Part shown: one piece after another, positions 53,640 through 63,260 of the stretch
Layout: every line of letters starts with the position of its first letter
Numbering within the stretch: position 1 is the stretch's first letter
Origin: Arion vulgaris
Taxonomy: Eukaryota; Mollusca; Gastropoda; Stylommatophora; Arionidae
Reading direction: 5' to 3'
NCBI GenBank assembly: GCA_020796225.1
Contig: CM036765.1
Span: 3,928,228 to 3,992,227 of the forward strand
DNA: 64,000 bases
Notes under the pieces: model-generated
Seen by the model: only the letters and a program-made list of their open reading frames with translations
What the model was told of the DNA's origin: nothing
Database searches by the model: none
Translations under genes and position numbers: made by a program

Positions 53640-54930
53640 TTTATTTATTAATTGGTTATTGGTTACTGAACTTATGTCACATTACTCCAGGCAGACCCAT
53701 ATTGTTCTATTGATTCAGCGTCTACTTTAGTGTCCTCATCCAACAGTAGGTTGCCAAGAGACCAAAGAACATCCTCCTTATCCATACTAAAATCTCCAGC
53801 ATTCGCTACTTTCGATACAAGCATGTCCGCCTTCTTGTTGCCGCGAATACCCACATGATCGAAGAGCGAAGTGGGGCATACAGGACAACTACTAGTATGA
53901 GGATGGAGGTGGAGGCCGTTACTGCTGCCCTCCATTGGATTTCTGGGACTTCATTTACTGGGGCAGTTGTTGTCTCTGACTTTCAGTCGATGCTCCACAA
54001 GATCCAGAAGGGTAGGTTTCGGTATGAGTGGATGTCGTCTATAAAGTTTCTAACCTCCAGCGGCTTACGTGGATATACTGTCCTGGGCATGCGGGTGTTT
54101 ACGGTAATGAGAGAGCGGACATGCTTGCATCAACAGCATCGATTGTTGGGGAGTTGAAGATGGATAAGGGGATATTCTTCGGTCTCTTCGCGACTCTCTA
54201 TTGGATGAGGACACTAAAATCGATGTTGAATCGATCAAGCGATTTAAGCAGTTTGGAGTTACCCGTTGTTCAAGTCAAACTGGATGCCTGAGAGGCAGAG
54301 TGAGGGGTGTGTTTAATCAGCGAGCCACAGGAACCATCAGTATGCACACTCTTCGATATCTGTTGGGGAGACTGAGCACCTATGGGTCTGCCCGGAGTGC
54401 AATGACGTCAGTTTAGTAACCAATAACCAATAACCCACATGATCAGGACAGTAGATCCTTGTGAGTCTCTGGAGATTGGAAACCTCAATAGGCGATATCC
54501 ATTCATAACTGCCCTGTCAAACTTGCCATTCTGGATCTTTCGAAGCATAGTCTGAGAGCCAGAAACAACAATTTATTTCATTTTACTCCAACCTCACAAA
54601 TTTTTTCTTCCAATCTGATTTAATCATGTCTGACCACCTCATATCTATAGGTTTCTGCACATCGCCTACACTACAGAAGTTACATGTTAGCCATTTGTAA
54701 ACATTAATGAAAGACCTGTTTGTTTTCTTATTAACAACTAGCGGTTGAGCAGTAAGAACAAATGTCCCCCATCATGTTCAAGTTACAGCATCGTAGGCAT
54801 TAGATCTATATGTTCACAAATAAAGCTATACCACATATCTTTGCAAAACTGGTTCGGAATTAATTCAATGTCTGTCAAATCTATGTATGTAGAGATTAAC
54901 GGTATACGGAGAAGCTGGAATGAGTTTCTT
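53640..54930 (-). mobile_element. LINE-I copy (minus) split by a plus-strand LINE-I
   Basis: 53640-53860 and 54433-54930 are the two halves of a minus-strand LINE-I: 3' part with 'KVANAGDFSMDKEDVLWSL', and 5' part with RNase H start 'FWLSDYASKDPEW'-like and upstream reverse-transcriptase sequence. The 12-mer ACCCACATGATC flanks the break. Confidence 0.7.
53861..54432 (+). mobile_element. LINE-I insertion, 5'-truncated, with 12-bp target-site duplication
   Basis: It starts at codons for 'SEVGHTGQ'-like and 'MRMEVEAVTAALHWISGTSF', continues 'VVVSDFQSMLHKIQKGRFRY', 'YCPGHAGVYGNERADMLAST' and 'ESIKRFKQFGVTRCSSQTGC', and ends in the tail 'accaataaccaataa'. ACCCACATGATC is at 53849-53860 and 54433-54444. 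Two frameshifts. Confidence 0.85.
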
Positions 54931-54934
54931 CTTC

Positions 54935-55175
54935 TTCGAACGCTCCATATCCACCACTTGTTAACCACTCTGTGCGAGTTGTATGAGATCTGAGCCTAAA
55001 AACGATTGTACGTTGTGCCAGTTATGAGCCTACAAGAAGACCAGCACATCTGATTTCTGCGATGCTTTTTATTTACTAGAGTAGCATCCCTAGGTCCTAC
55101 ATCAGTCGCCTTTTACGACATGCCTTGTAGGTCACAGTTGTACTATGCTTTGCTTCCCTTGCGGGCCCCTACACC
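54935..55175 (+). mobile_element. SINE-B copy
   Basis: 'cgctccatatccaccacttg', 'tgtgccagttatgagcctac' and 'ttttacgacatgccttgtag'. Well preserved. Confidence 0.7.
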
Positions 55176-55179
55176 ACAT

Positions 55180-55400
55180 GGGCGATTCGCCTATCGACTC
55201 GGACACAAGACGTGGGTTCAATCCCACATTCTGAGTAAGGAGCTGATAGAGATAGTTTAAGATAGGAAGACTTAGCATGAGTTAGTTGAAGTCTTGTGTC
55301 CACACTAGGGTTTAAAAATCACAAGATATGAAGACTTGGCATGAGTTAGTTGAAGTCTTGTGTCCAAACTAGGTTTAAAAGCACAAGATAGAAGGAGAGA
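55180..55400 (+). repeat. SINE-D head and a ~60-bp direct duplication
   Basis: 55180-55240 is tRNA-like ('gtgggttcaatcccacattc'). 55280-55400 contains two copies of 'gcatgagttagttgaagtct' with 'tgtgtccacactagg', ending at exon 1. Confidence 0.6.
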
Positions 55401-55410
55401 TTGAAAATAC

Positions 55411-55540
55411 TTACAGTTGCGTTTGTAACAACGACATCCCTGTTGATCGTACACTGACCGTTATCCTGTTGCTGAAGTATGACGGTAACAAACATGTGCA
55501 CTAAGACAAACAAACAAAGAATGTTTGAAGCAGGCTTCAT
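55411..55540 (-). CDS. Exon 1: start codon, signal peptide, start of Venus-flytrap domain 1
   Basis: The ATG at 55538-55540 opens a typical secretory leader: Lys2, a hydrophobic core 'ILCLFVLVHMFVTVIL', then a polar 'QQQDNGQC' stretch. The exon goes on into 'NRDVVVTNAT', which fits the first beta strand of a Venus-flytrap fold (compare 'GDVYILGVF' in domain 2). Two donors are possible. GTAAGT ends the exon at 55415 in phase 0. GTATTT ends it at 55411 in phase 1, and only that one matches the phase required by exon 2. I used the phase-compatible end, but the first has the better consensus, so a further small exon in the 13-kb intron cannot be excluded. No other upstream coding exon was recognised. 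Confidence 0.75.
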
Positions 55541-55668
55541 TCCCAGTATTCCTTGCTTCAGAATTTACTTGACGTCAGGAAAAATTACAATTCATATCCA
55601 ATTATGTATGCTTCATCCACATGAGTAAACGATGCTGAAAAATTAATGAAAGTAACAATTATAAATCT
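55541..55668 (-). promoter_or_regulatory. 5' flank of receptor exon 1 (putative 5' UTR/promoter)
   Basis: AT-rich, non-repetitive sequence between the start codon and the first LINE copy at 55670. It would have to hold any proximal 5' UTR or core promoter unless an upstream non-coding exon exists beyond the repeats. An 'atttataat' TATA-like string is present around 55657 on the minus strand, but this is weak evidence. Confidence 0.25.
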
Positions 55669-55669
55669 T

Positions 55670-56230
55670 ATATTAGTTTGGAAAAACATGTATCTGACAT
55701 GGGAACAATGTATAAATTATCAAGACTAATGTTATCAGTTATATGAGGACTATCATCATAGCACTCCGGACACATCCATAGGTACTCCGATCTCCGCCTC
55801 AGCAAATCCAGCAGCGTCCAGCGACCCAACACGCCAGTTCGATGTTGATTAATCAATCTCTTTGCATATTTAGTATGTCGTTCTTTTCGGCTGCACCAAT
55901 ATTGACACCCATCTCTTTCAATCTGGTCAGCGAGTGGATTCACAGCCCTGAAACTCCTGTTGGAAAGACTCTCAATGCGTGAAGAATGTCACTTGATCCA
56001 TTGCAGTTCCTCTGATATTGTAGCCAAGCCAGCCAATCTATCAGCTCGTTCATTACCCCTAACTCCTGCGTGCCCAGGGAAAAAAATAAAGGTGATTTCT
56101 CTGATCATTGTCTGTACCAATACCTCCACCCAGTTGCGTCTCACCATACCTGATTCGACTTTACGAATCATGCTCATGGAGTCACTGAGTATGAAAACAC
56201 GACTAATGTTCAACATTCAAGTAGTATATA
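55670..56230 (-). mobile_element. LINE-J copy in the receptor 5' flank
   Basis: Minus strand: 'FILSDSMSMIRKVESGMVRR', 'FIFFPGHAGVRGNERADRLA', 'YAKRLINQHRTGVLGRWTLL' and 'EYLWMCPECYDD'. RNase H His and Asp intact. A frameshift separates the two parts. Confidence 0.75.
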
Positions 56231-56259
56231 TAGCCTTTTTCGTCTTTACAGACAGTCAA

Positions 56260-56690
56260 TTGGCAAGTGTTTTGCTGTGACAACTTCTGAGTTTTTGCTT
56301 TTCTCTCTTGTCTTTCAGCTCATACATAAGTCTCTTCACAAAATACTCTGCGCTCTTGTGCAATATCGCTTTCCGTACAACTCTATCATCAGCTATTTTT
56401 TCCCATGTGCTGGGACCTATAGAAAAGTTTTTCATTGAGGCCTTGCAGCCATCTTTATATCTGAGCAGTGGTCTGCGCGGGTTTCCCTCTTCCTCCGAAA
56501 GTTCACAGAACAACATTTGTTTACAATCATATAATAGCATGTCACTTTCGGAACGTTGCTTTCATCATAGCCTGAATGAAAAACTATATGTCTCATGCAG
56601 GTTCTCCCGTCTCCTCAAGTGTCATGTTCAAGGTTTCTTTGATGTCATGTTGCCACCTTCGTATCCCTTGCTTCTTATTCATTCTTCTTC
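56260..56690 (-). mobile_element. LINE-H-like C-terminal fragment
   Basis: Minus-strand frame 56256-56540: 'MLFCELSEEEGNPRRPLLRY', 'KDGCKASMKNFSIGPSTWEK' and 'IADDRVVRKAILHKSAEYFV'. Same domain as 'LKVSLKCFDIDNTCWESLAQ' in LINE-H. Confidence 0.65.
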
Positions 56691-56694
56691 TTCC

Positions 56695-56975
56695 AACGCT
56701 CCATATCGATCACTTGTTAACCACTCTTTGTGATTTGTATGTGATCTAAGCCTAAGAGCGATTGCACACTGTGCCAGTTATGCGCCTACAAGTAGGCCAT
56801 CACATTCTACTTTTGCGACGCCTTTATTTACTACGGTAGCTTCCCAGCCGCCTCGTGGGTCATAACCTTAGGCGCATAACTGGAACAACGTACAAGCGCT
56901 CTTGGGCTGGAATCACATACAAATCACAGATGGGTTAACAAGTGGTCGATATAACGTTCAAAGAAGAAGTCGCAC
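56695..56975. mobile_element. Two SINE-B pieces in inverted orientation
   Basis: 56695-56850 is plus-strand SINE-B and 56865-56970 is the minus-strand 5' half ('cacatacaaatcacagatgg', 'gttaacaagtggtcgatata'). Together they can fold into a hairpin. Confidence 0.6.
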
Positions 56976-57029
56976 ATATTATGTGAAAACTAGTGCATAA
57001 CAACGCAAGCAATCAACATTTCAAAAATG

Positions 57030-58030
57030 ACAGCTCGTGGTATGAATGAATGGTCTACTGAGTTCTTCAACCGCCAGAGGCTTACGTGAGTCTGATGTCC
57101 TGGGCATGTGATTTTACGCGGTAGTGAGATTGAACAGGATTGTGTCAACAGTGTCGTTTGTCAGAGAGTTAAAGATTGATATGGGAAGGGAGGAGGTGTA
57201 CTTTGTCGCTTCAATGAGATCGCCTGTTTGATGAAGACACTAAAATTGATACTGAATTTTGCAAGCGATTTGAGGAATTTGAAATTACTTTTGTACAAGC
57301 AGAACTGGATGCATGATGGGCAGAGTCAGCAGTTTGTTTAGCTAGCGAGCTATGGGAACCATCAGTGTGATACCTCTCGACATCTGCTGAGGGTCTCTGT
57401 GGCTAAGGATTGAAGCATTGCCTGTCATTCTAAAGGTCATGGTTTCGAATCAGACCACGTGGTTCTGTCATGAGTGCATTTTTCCAAGACCAGCACTGTT
57501 GCCGGAGCTACGAAGTTGGGTGTTTGTGAAATACTCGGCAGACGATGTGTACTCGGCAGACGATGTGTACTCCGGCAGCGATGTTACTCCGGCAGTCGAT
57601 GTGACTGGCAGTCGATGTTACCTGGCAGACGATGTGTATCTCGCAGCGATTGTACTCGGCAGGCGATGGTACTTCGGCTAGATGTTACTCGGCAGGCGAT
57701 GTGTACTCGGCAGGCGATGTGTATTCGGCAGACGATGTGTATCTCGGCAGACGATGGTACTCCGGCAGGCGATGGTACTTCGGCAGTCGATGTGTACTTG
57801 GCAGACGATGTGTACTCTGGCAGGCGATGTGTACTCGGCAGGCGATGTACTCGGCAGGATGTACCTCGGCAGGCGATGTGTCATTTATGCAGAAAGAGCC
57901 CGAGCCAAGGGTAAAACCAGTGCAATGAAGTAATCTTCTTCTTATACGCTTTAGATCTGTTGAGTAAGAAAGCACGTATGTGTCTTCCCGGAGTGCTATA
58001 AGATCACTTCAGTAACCAATAACTAATATC
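57030..58030 (+). mobile_element. LINE-I 3' end interrupted by SINE-T
   Basis: 57030-57391 is decayed RNase H/C-terminal LINE-I ('cgccagaggcttacgtgagt', 'aagacactaaaattgatact'). 57955-58030 continues with 'gtcttcccggagtgctataa' and the tail 'agtaaccaataactaat'. Confidence 0.7.
57392..57954 (+). mobile_element. SINE-T inserted in LINE-I, with internal ~18-bp expansion
   Basis: Starts 'ggtctctgtggctaaggatt' and ends 'gtaaaaccagtgcaatgaag' plus a CTT-rich tail. Between, 57530-57880 holds about 20 copies of a ~18-bp unit ('actcggcagacgatgtgt'), equal to the SINE-T piece 'tactctcggcaggtggcgtg'. The 10-mer ATCTG(C/T)TGAG flanks the insert at 57382-57391 and 57955-57964. Confidence 0.8.
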
Positions 58031-58610
58031 ATGTCGCATATTGAGGAATACAGCCTTAGGTCCGTATTTAATTTTACCAGTGACAGACGATGGGTGATAT
58101 TTGAACCGTGGCCTCGATAACATAAGGGCCGGGGCTAAAGTAAAATTATCGGAAATCAGACCACAACCGTCGCGTGGCCTCACATTCCAGTATTGTTTGA
58201 AAAAGACAAATTCATCTTAAAAACAACACAACAACACAACAACACAACACGCTAAATCAATGTTATATTATGTTATAAATTAAGTTTATCCTCAAAATAT
58301 CAATATTATTAATGTTTTCATCAACAAATTACATGGACTCTAGAATTTTCTAAATTGCAGAAAACCTCAAGTGTTCTATCAAACACTTATAAAGCTATCC
58401 CAGATTAATCAGGAGTTTGGTTTTCCGTCTGAGCTAGTCGGCCTTATGTGCCGGTTGCCAGGGTAAACAAACACTGCTTTTACTCCAGGTATCTCTTTAC
58501 GAAATTGTGAATAAGTGGCCTGAAACCGTTGCAGGTTGCAAACCATTCCACTTCAGCAGGGAATTTGATCTTGAATCACGTTTCAAAGAGAAGATCAACA
58601 AACCACTATT
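58031..58610. other. Unassigned region
   Basis: AT-rich with an ACAACAACAC microsatellite near 58220. Blocks near 58140-58160 and 58370-58450 ('aattatcggaaatc', 'cggccttatgtgccgg') resemble 45420-45560 in reverse and may be an uncharacterised DNA transposon. No coding signal. Confidence 0.4.
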
Positions 58611-58619
58611 CGATTGCGA

Positions 58620-60415
58620 TTGTCATTATTACTTTGTACGAGGCTGAAGATAAGTGGCTCTTGTACCTAAAGGTTATGTGCTGTCTTTGTTCAAAGGTAC
58701 CAGGTTCGATACCTCGTAGAATCATCTGAATATTTTCCAGAGAACCCTGATCTCAGTGTAGTGAGAGACGATAAAATTAGATCCCGTGTTTAATTTGAGC
58801 CACTTTGAGTAAAAGTAGATACTGTGTTCAGTTTGAACCACTTTGAGTAAAAGTAGATACTGTGTTAGTTTGAGTAAAAGTAGATACTGTGTTCATTTAG
58901 TAAAGTAGATACTGTGTTAGTTTGAGTAAAGTAGATACTATGTTCAGTTTGAGTAAAAGTAGATACTGTGTTCAGTTTGAGTAAAAGTAGATACTGTGTT
59001 CAGTTTGAGTAAAAGTAGATACTGTGTTCAGTTTGAGTAAAAGTAGATACTGTGTTCAGTTTGAACCACTTTGAGTAAAAGTAGATACTGTGTTCAGTTT
59101 GAGTAAAAGTAGATATTATGTTCAGTTTGAGTAAAAGTAGATACTATGTTCAGTTTGAGTCACTTGAGTAAAAGTAGATACTGTGTTCAGTTTGAGTAAA
59201 GTAGATACATATTCAGTTTGAGTCACTTTGAGTAAAAGTAGATACTGTGTTCAGTTTGAGTAAAAGTAGATACTATGTTCAGTTTGAGTAAAAGTAGATA
59301 CTATGTTCAGTTTGAGTAAAAGTAGATACTATGTTCAGTTTGAGTAAAAGTAGATACTGTGTTCAGTTTGAGTAAAAGTAGATACTGTGTTCAGTTTGAG
59401 TCACTTTGAGTAAAAGTAGATACTATGTTCAGTTTGAGTCACTTTGAGTAAAAGTAGATACTGTGTTCAGTTTGAGTCACTTTGAGTAAAAGTAGATACT
59501 GTGTTCAGTTTGAGTCACTTTGAGTAAAAGTAGATACTGTGTTCAGTTTGAGTAAAAGTAGATACTATGTTCAGTTTGAGTAAAAGTAGATACTGTGTTC
59601 AGTTTGAGTAAAAGTAGATACTATGTTCAGTTTGAGTAAAAGTAGATACTGTGTTCAGTTTGAGTCACTTTGAGTAAAAGTAGATACTATGTTCAGTTTG
59701 AGTCACTTTGAGTAAAAGTAGATACTGTGTTCAGTTTGAGTCACTTATAAAGTAGATACTGTGTTCAGTTTGAGTCACTTTGAGTAAAAGTAGATACTGT
59801 GTTCAGTTTGAGTAAAAGTAGATACTATGTTCAGTTTGAGTAAAAGTAGATACTGTGTTCAGTTTGAGTAAAAGTAGATACTGTGTTCAGTTTGAGTAAA
59901 AGTAGATACTGTGTTCAGTTTGAGTAAAAGTAGATACTATGTTCAGTTTGAGTAAAAGTCGATACTGTGTTCAGTTTGAGTAAAGTAGATACTGATGTTC
60001 AGTTTGAGTAAAAGTAGATACTATGTTCAGTTTGAGTCACTTGAGTAAAGTAGATACTATGTTCAGTTTGAGTAAAAGTAGATACTGTGTTCAGTTTGAG
60101 TAAAAGTAGATACTGTGTTCAGTTTGAGTAAAAGTAGATACTGTGTTCAGTTTGAGTAAAAGTAGATACTGTGTTCAGTTTGAGTCGAGAAGAGCAGGCT
60201 GGAATGCTGCTGCCCGGGCAAATTTCATTAGGGAAAGATTTAAAATAAAATTTCTACAAAAATATCTTCACCATCTTCAAAATTACATCTGGGACCCTTG
60301 CCGGTGCTATGGAGTTCGTGCACTGCAGCTGAGATCTTCCTGTTTAAGAAACAGATTGAAACACACATGGTTACTCACCGAAGTATAATGATGATTGTCA
60401 TATCAATCAATCAAG
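58620..60415 (+). mobile_element. SINE-A copy with internal 28-bp minisatellite
   Basis: Head 58640-58800: 'ggttatgtgctgtctttgtt' and B-box-like 'ccaggttcgatacctcg'. Tail 60185-60415: 'gagaagagcaggctggaatg', 'gccggtgctatggagttcgt' and 'tggttactcaccgaagtata'. Both match SINE-A in reverse at 10445-11035. The array lies between, so this is one SINE with an expanded middle. Confidence 0.75.
58800..60185 (+). repeat. 28-bp array with 39-bp variants (about 45 copies)
   Basis: The unit contains 'gtgttcagtttgagtaaaag' and 'tagatact'. A longer form carries 'tcactttgag'. 'gtgtttaatttgagccactt' at the left edge is the SINE-A body from which it grew. Confidence 0.9.
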
Positions 60416-60780
60416 AGGCTGAAACCTGACAAATTTGAGAACCTCTGTCCCGTAGTACTAGAATTAAAAATCTAACCATGCTGTAATCACGTGATAAGTT
60501 AAGTTAAAGGACGGTCATCTTTGTGTTATACTGACTGCGTTTGACGTGTGTTGTATGTCGCACGAACTAGGTAGGAAACCCTGGTCTATGCTGGCAGGTG
60601 TCGTGTGTGTCGTTTAAAACAAATTGATCTTCCCTTCGACTACTTCACGTAACACTTTGTATACATAGTATGCGCTGTCAAACTTCGAGTTTTCAAAATC
60701 CAGGAATCACGGACCAATAAATATAGTAAATAAATAGATAATAAACCAGTATTAAGCGCCTATTATACTTAGTTGATTAT
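60416..60780. other. Unassigned flank
   Basis: No ORF, repeat or RNA gene that I can support. Confidence 0.5.
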
Positions 60781-61330
60781 AATAACTTGTAATCTCCGAA
60801 AGGAGTTCATTCTTATTTTCCTATTTTTGACATACACGCTCTGATATAACCAAGAAAATGTTCTCCTTGGGTTGAAAGCAGCGTGCAGAGGCTTTAATCC
60901 CATAGATAACAAACAAAACAATTAAGCGCCTGTTAGTTTGCATTCTTTGAAAGGAGTTAATTTTTATCTTTCATGTTTGTTGGCCTATACGCTATGATAT
61001 AACGCAAAAAATGGCTCGCCGTTTGGTTGAAAAGTTGTGCCTCAGCTTAAAGAAGCTTTGATCTCCTACATAATAAACAGAACAGTTAAGGCTTAAAGAA
61101 GCTTTGATCTCCTACATAATAAACAGAACAGTTAAGGCTTAAAGAAGCTTTGATCTCCTACATAATAAACAGAACAGTTGCTAGAATGTGCGTAAAGAAG
61201 CTTTGATCTCCTACATAATAAACAGAACAGTTAAGGCTTAAAGAAGCTTTGATCTCCTACATAATAAACAGAACAGTTAAGGCTTAAAGAAGCTTTGATC
61301 TCCTACATAATAAACAGAACAGTTAAGGGA
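60780..61330. repeat. Diverged ~170-bp duplication and 46-bp array (6 copies)
   Basis: 60780-61060 holds two diverged copies ('gaaaggagtt.att', 'acgct.tgatataac'). 61045-61330 holds six units with 'ttaaagaagctttgatctcc' and 'tacataataaacagaacagt', one broken by 'gctagaatgtgcg'. Confidence 0.8.
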
Positions 61331-61435
61331 CTCCTGAAGAAACAGTTTACCAAACACATGATCCGAACTATCTTAATCGTGTCATATGCTTTACAGACGT
61401 ATCCATCAACCACAGTAAACGAGTCCTTGATTTTC

Positions 61436-61570
61436 TAGGCACCACTTACACGCTCAATAGTTTGCCATTACTTTCTGAACGTGGATTCGAACCACATACC
61501 TTTATTTCTTACGGCATCTATTGCCTAGCCATGCAGACGAGCGTCTTTCAGATCACAAGATGTTAGCTCT
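61436..61570 (-). mobile_element. SINE-E copy with tRNA-like head
   Basis: On the minus strand 'gcatggctaggcaatagatg' followed by 'gtggttcgaatccacgttc' gives an A box and B box, then 'ggcaaactattgagcgtgta' as at 30655. Not a tRNA gene: the stems do not close. Confidence 0.6.
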
Positions 61571-61719
61571 CAAACTTGGTTGTTTTTTCTTATCTCAATC
61601 ATAACTATACCATTTTCAGAAGAAATCAGGTAAAGATCCCTTTTTCATACCATGAGGAATATTGGAGACTACAGAGTTAGGTCTGTATTTTCTTTAACCT
61701 AAGACACGCTTAAGGATGT

Positions 61720-62160
61720 CAATTATATCAGAATGAAGAGTATACAGTCTCTAGACAATATGAGATGGGATGAGTCATGACAATTAACAGATTTGAAAAC
61801 CGAGTGCCACAGAGATGGAGTTACAAGAGAATGTGGAATCTCATGGCGAAGACTAATGTCTGAGATGTAGAAAATCAAGAACAGGGGAAACCCATGATCA
61901 TCAATCAATATGATAAGAAGCGTATGTCTCATTTTTCGGCATGTGATGAGGAGGGGAGGTTTAGAACACATTGTAACAACTTGTAAAACCGAGGGTAGAC
62001 GAGACAGAGGAAGACAGAGAGAGAAAATTGTGGATAGCTTGACTTCATGGCCGGAAGAGCGTCAACGTCTGAGATGATAGCAAACACAAGAGACACAGAT
62101 TTGTGAATATCCATGATCACCTACTACAGCCGGCACGGCACCTGATGATGAAGAAGACAC
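61720..62160 (+). mobile_element. LINE fragment, C-terminal arm
   Basis: Broken plus-strand frame: 'FRHVMRRGGLEHIVTTCKTE' and 'GRRDRGRQREKIVDSLTSW'. The usual 'GHVMRR...GRR.RGR.R' end of a non-LTR element. Confidence 0.7.
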
Positions 62161-62189
62161 GCTATATCTTCAGCTATTTTGATCGGGAA

Positions 62190-62820
62190 AAAGGGTGTAA
62201 ACATCAATATTGAACTTCATCAAGAAACAACAAATTAAATGGTTGGGCCACGTAAGAAGATTACCAACAGAAAGCGCACCTCAATGAGCAATATTACTCT
62301 GAAACAGTGAGTATAAGGCAATCCACGCACAGAAAGCGCACCTCAATGAGCAATATTACTCTGAAACAGTGAGTATAAGGCAATCCACGCACAGAAAGCG
62401 CACCTCAATGAGCAATATTACTCTGAAACAGTGAGTATAAGGCAATCCACGCACAGAAAGCGCACCTCAATGAGCAATATTACTCTGAAACAGTGAGTAT
62501 AAGGCAATCCACGCACAGAAAGCGCACCTCAATGAGCAATATTACTCTGAAACAGTGAGTATAAGGCAATCCACGCACAGAAAGCGCACCTCAATGAGCA
62601 ATATTACTCTGAAACAGTGAGTATAAGGCAATCCACGCACAGAAAGCGCACCTCAATGAGCAATATTACTCCGAAACAGTGAGTATAAGGCAATCCAGCA
62701 AAGATGGTCATAAGTCACAGAAACGGTGAAAATACTATTTTTGAAGCGCACACAAAGGACCGTTATAGAAATATCTTACTATCCTGAAGCTGTATGGAAA
62801 AACATGATTAGATCAAAGAA
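62190..62820 (+). mobile_element. LINE-E 3' region with 62-bp repeat expansion (7 copies)
   Basis: Left: 'caagaaacaacaaattaaat', 'ggttgggccacgtaagaaga'. Right: 'caaagatggtcataagtcac', 'gaagcgcacacaaagg'. Both match LINE-E. Between, 62268-62695 repeats a 62-bp unit ('agaaagcgcacctcaatgag' to 'gtataaggcaatccacgcac') exactly, corresponding to the 'SAPQRAMLLRYNGYKAKGRP' segment of LINE-E. Confidence 0.85.
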
Positions 62821-62829
62821 AGAATCTGA

Positions 62830-63260
62830 CGTCAGCGTATTCTCAGAATGAGATGTTATAGCAGAGTTGCTTACAGATCTGTGGATACGAACAGGAATCC
62901 ATGATGACCCAGGTTATGTGATGTTATAGCAGAGTTGCTTATAGATCTGTGGATACGAACAGGGTAGGAATCCATGATGACCCAGGTTATGTGATGTTAT
63001 AGCAGAGTTGCTTACAGATCTGTGGATACGAACAGGGCAGGAATCCATGATGACCCAGGCTAGATGGATAAAATGGTAAGTGGATCGGGGATACCCTGCG
63101 GAAGACACAGTCAAGTGTCATGAGACAAATTTAGTGGGACCCGCAATGAAAACGGAAAAGGGGACGTCCCATACTGAACTAAAGGATGCTCAACTATCCT
63201 GTGAAGTCAAAAAGAAAACAGCCAGAGACCGGGAAAAGTGAAGAGCAACTATAGAGATCC
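62830..63260 (+). mobile_element. LINE fragment with threefold ~67-bp internal repeat
   Basis: 'agatctgtggatacgaacag' and 'gaatccatgatgacccaggt' occur three times (62880-63060), then 'accctgcggaagacacagtc', as at 520-780. Homologous to 371-965, where this part is single copy. Confidence 0.7.

Larger units (their letters stand above)
2412..55540 (-). other. Gene model: tandem Venus-flytrap, single-pass receptor-like protein (14 exons found)
   Basis: This is the one host protein-coding gene I can support. Joined exons give roughly 1,550 residues: signal peptide (about 1-24), Venus-flytrap domain 1 (about 30-503), Cys linker, Venus-flytrap domain 2 (about 518-1000), Cys linker, one hydrophobic helix (about 1031-1056), then a disordered cytoplasmic tail. 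Both ectodomains resemble the ligand-binding region of class C receptors (metabotropic glutamate type). They share the 'FxRTVPSD' strand, the 'NYG'/'DYG' tyrosine after the hinge, and a terminal 'CSxxC' motif. No seven-helix, kinase or cyclase domain is encoded in the window, so the protein is not a standard class C GPCR. Likely role (inference): cell-surface sensor of a small amino-acid-like ligand. Exons fill about 4.6 kb of 53 kb. Splice sites are GT-AG and phases match from exon 2 to exon 13. The 1/2 and 13/14 junctions are ambiguous. Confidence 0.85.
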
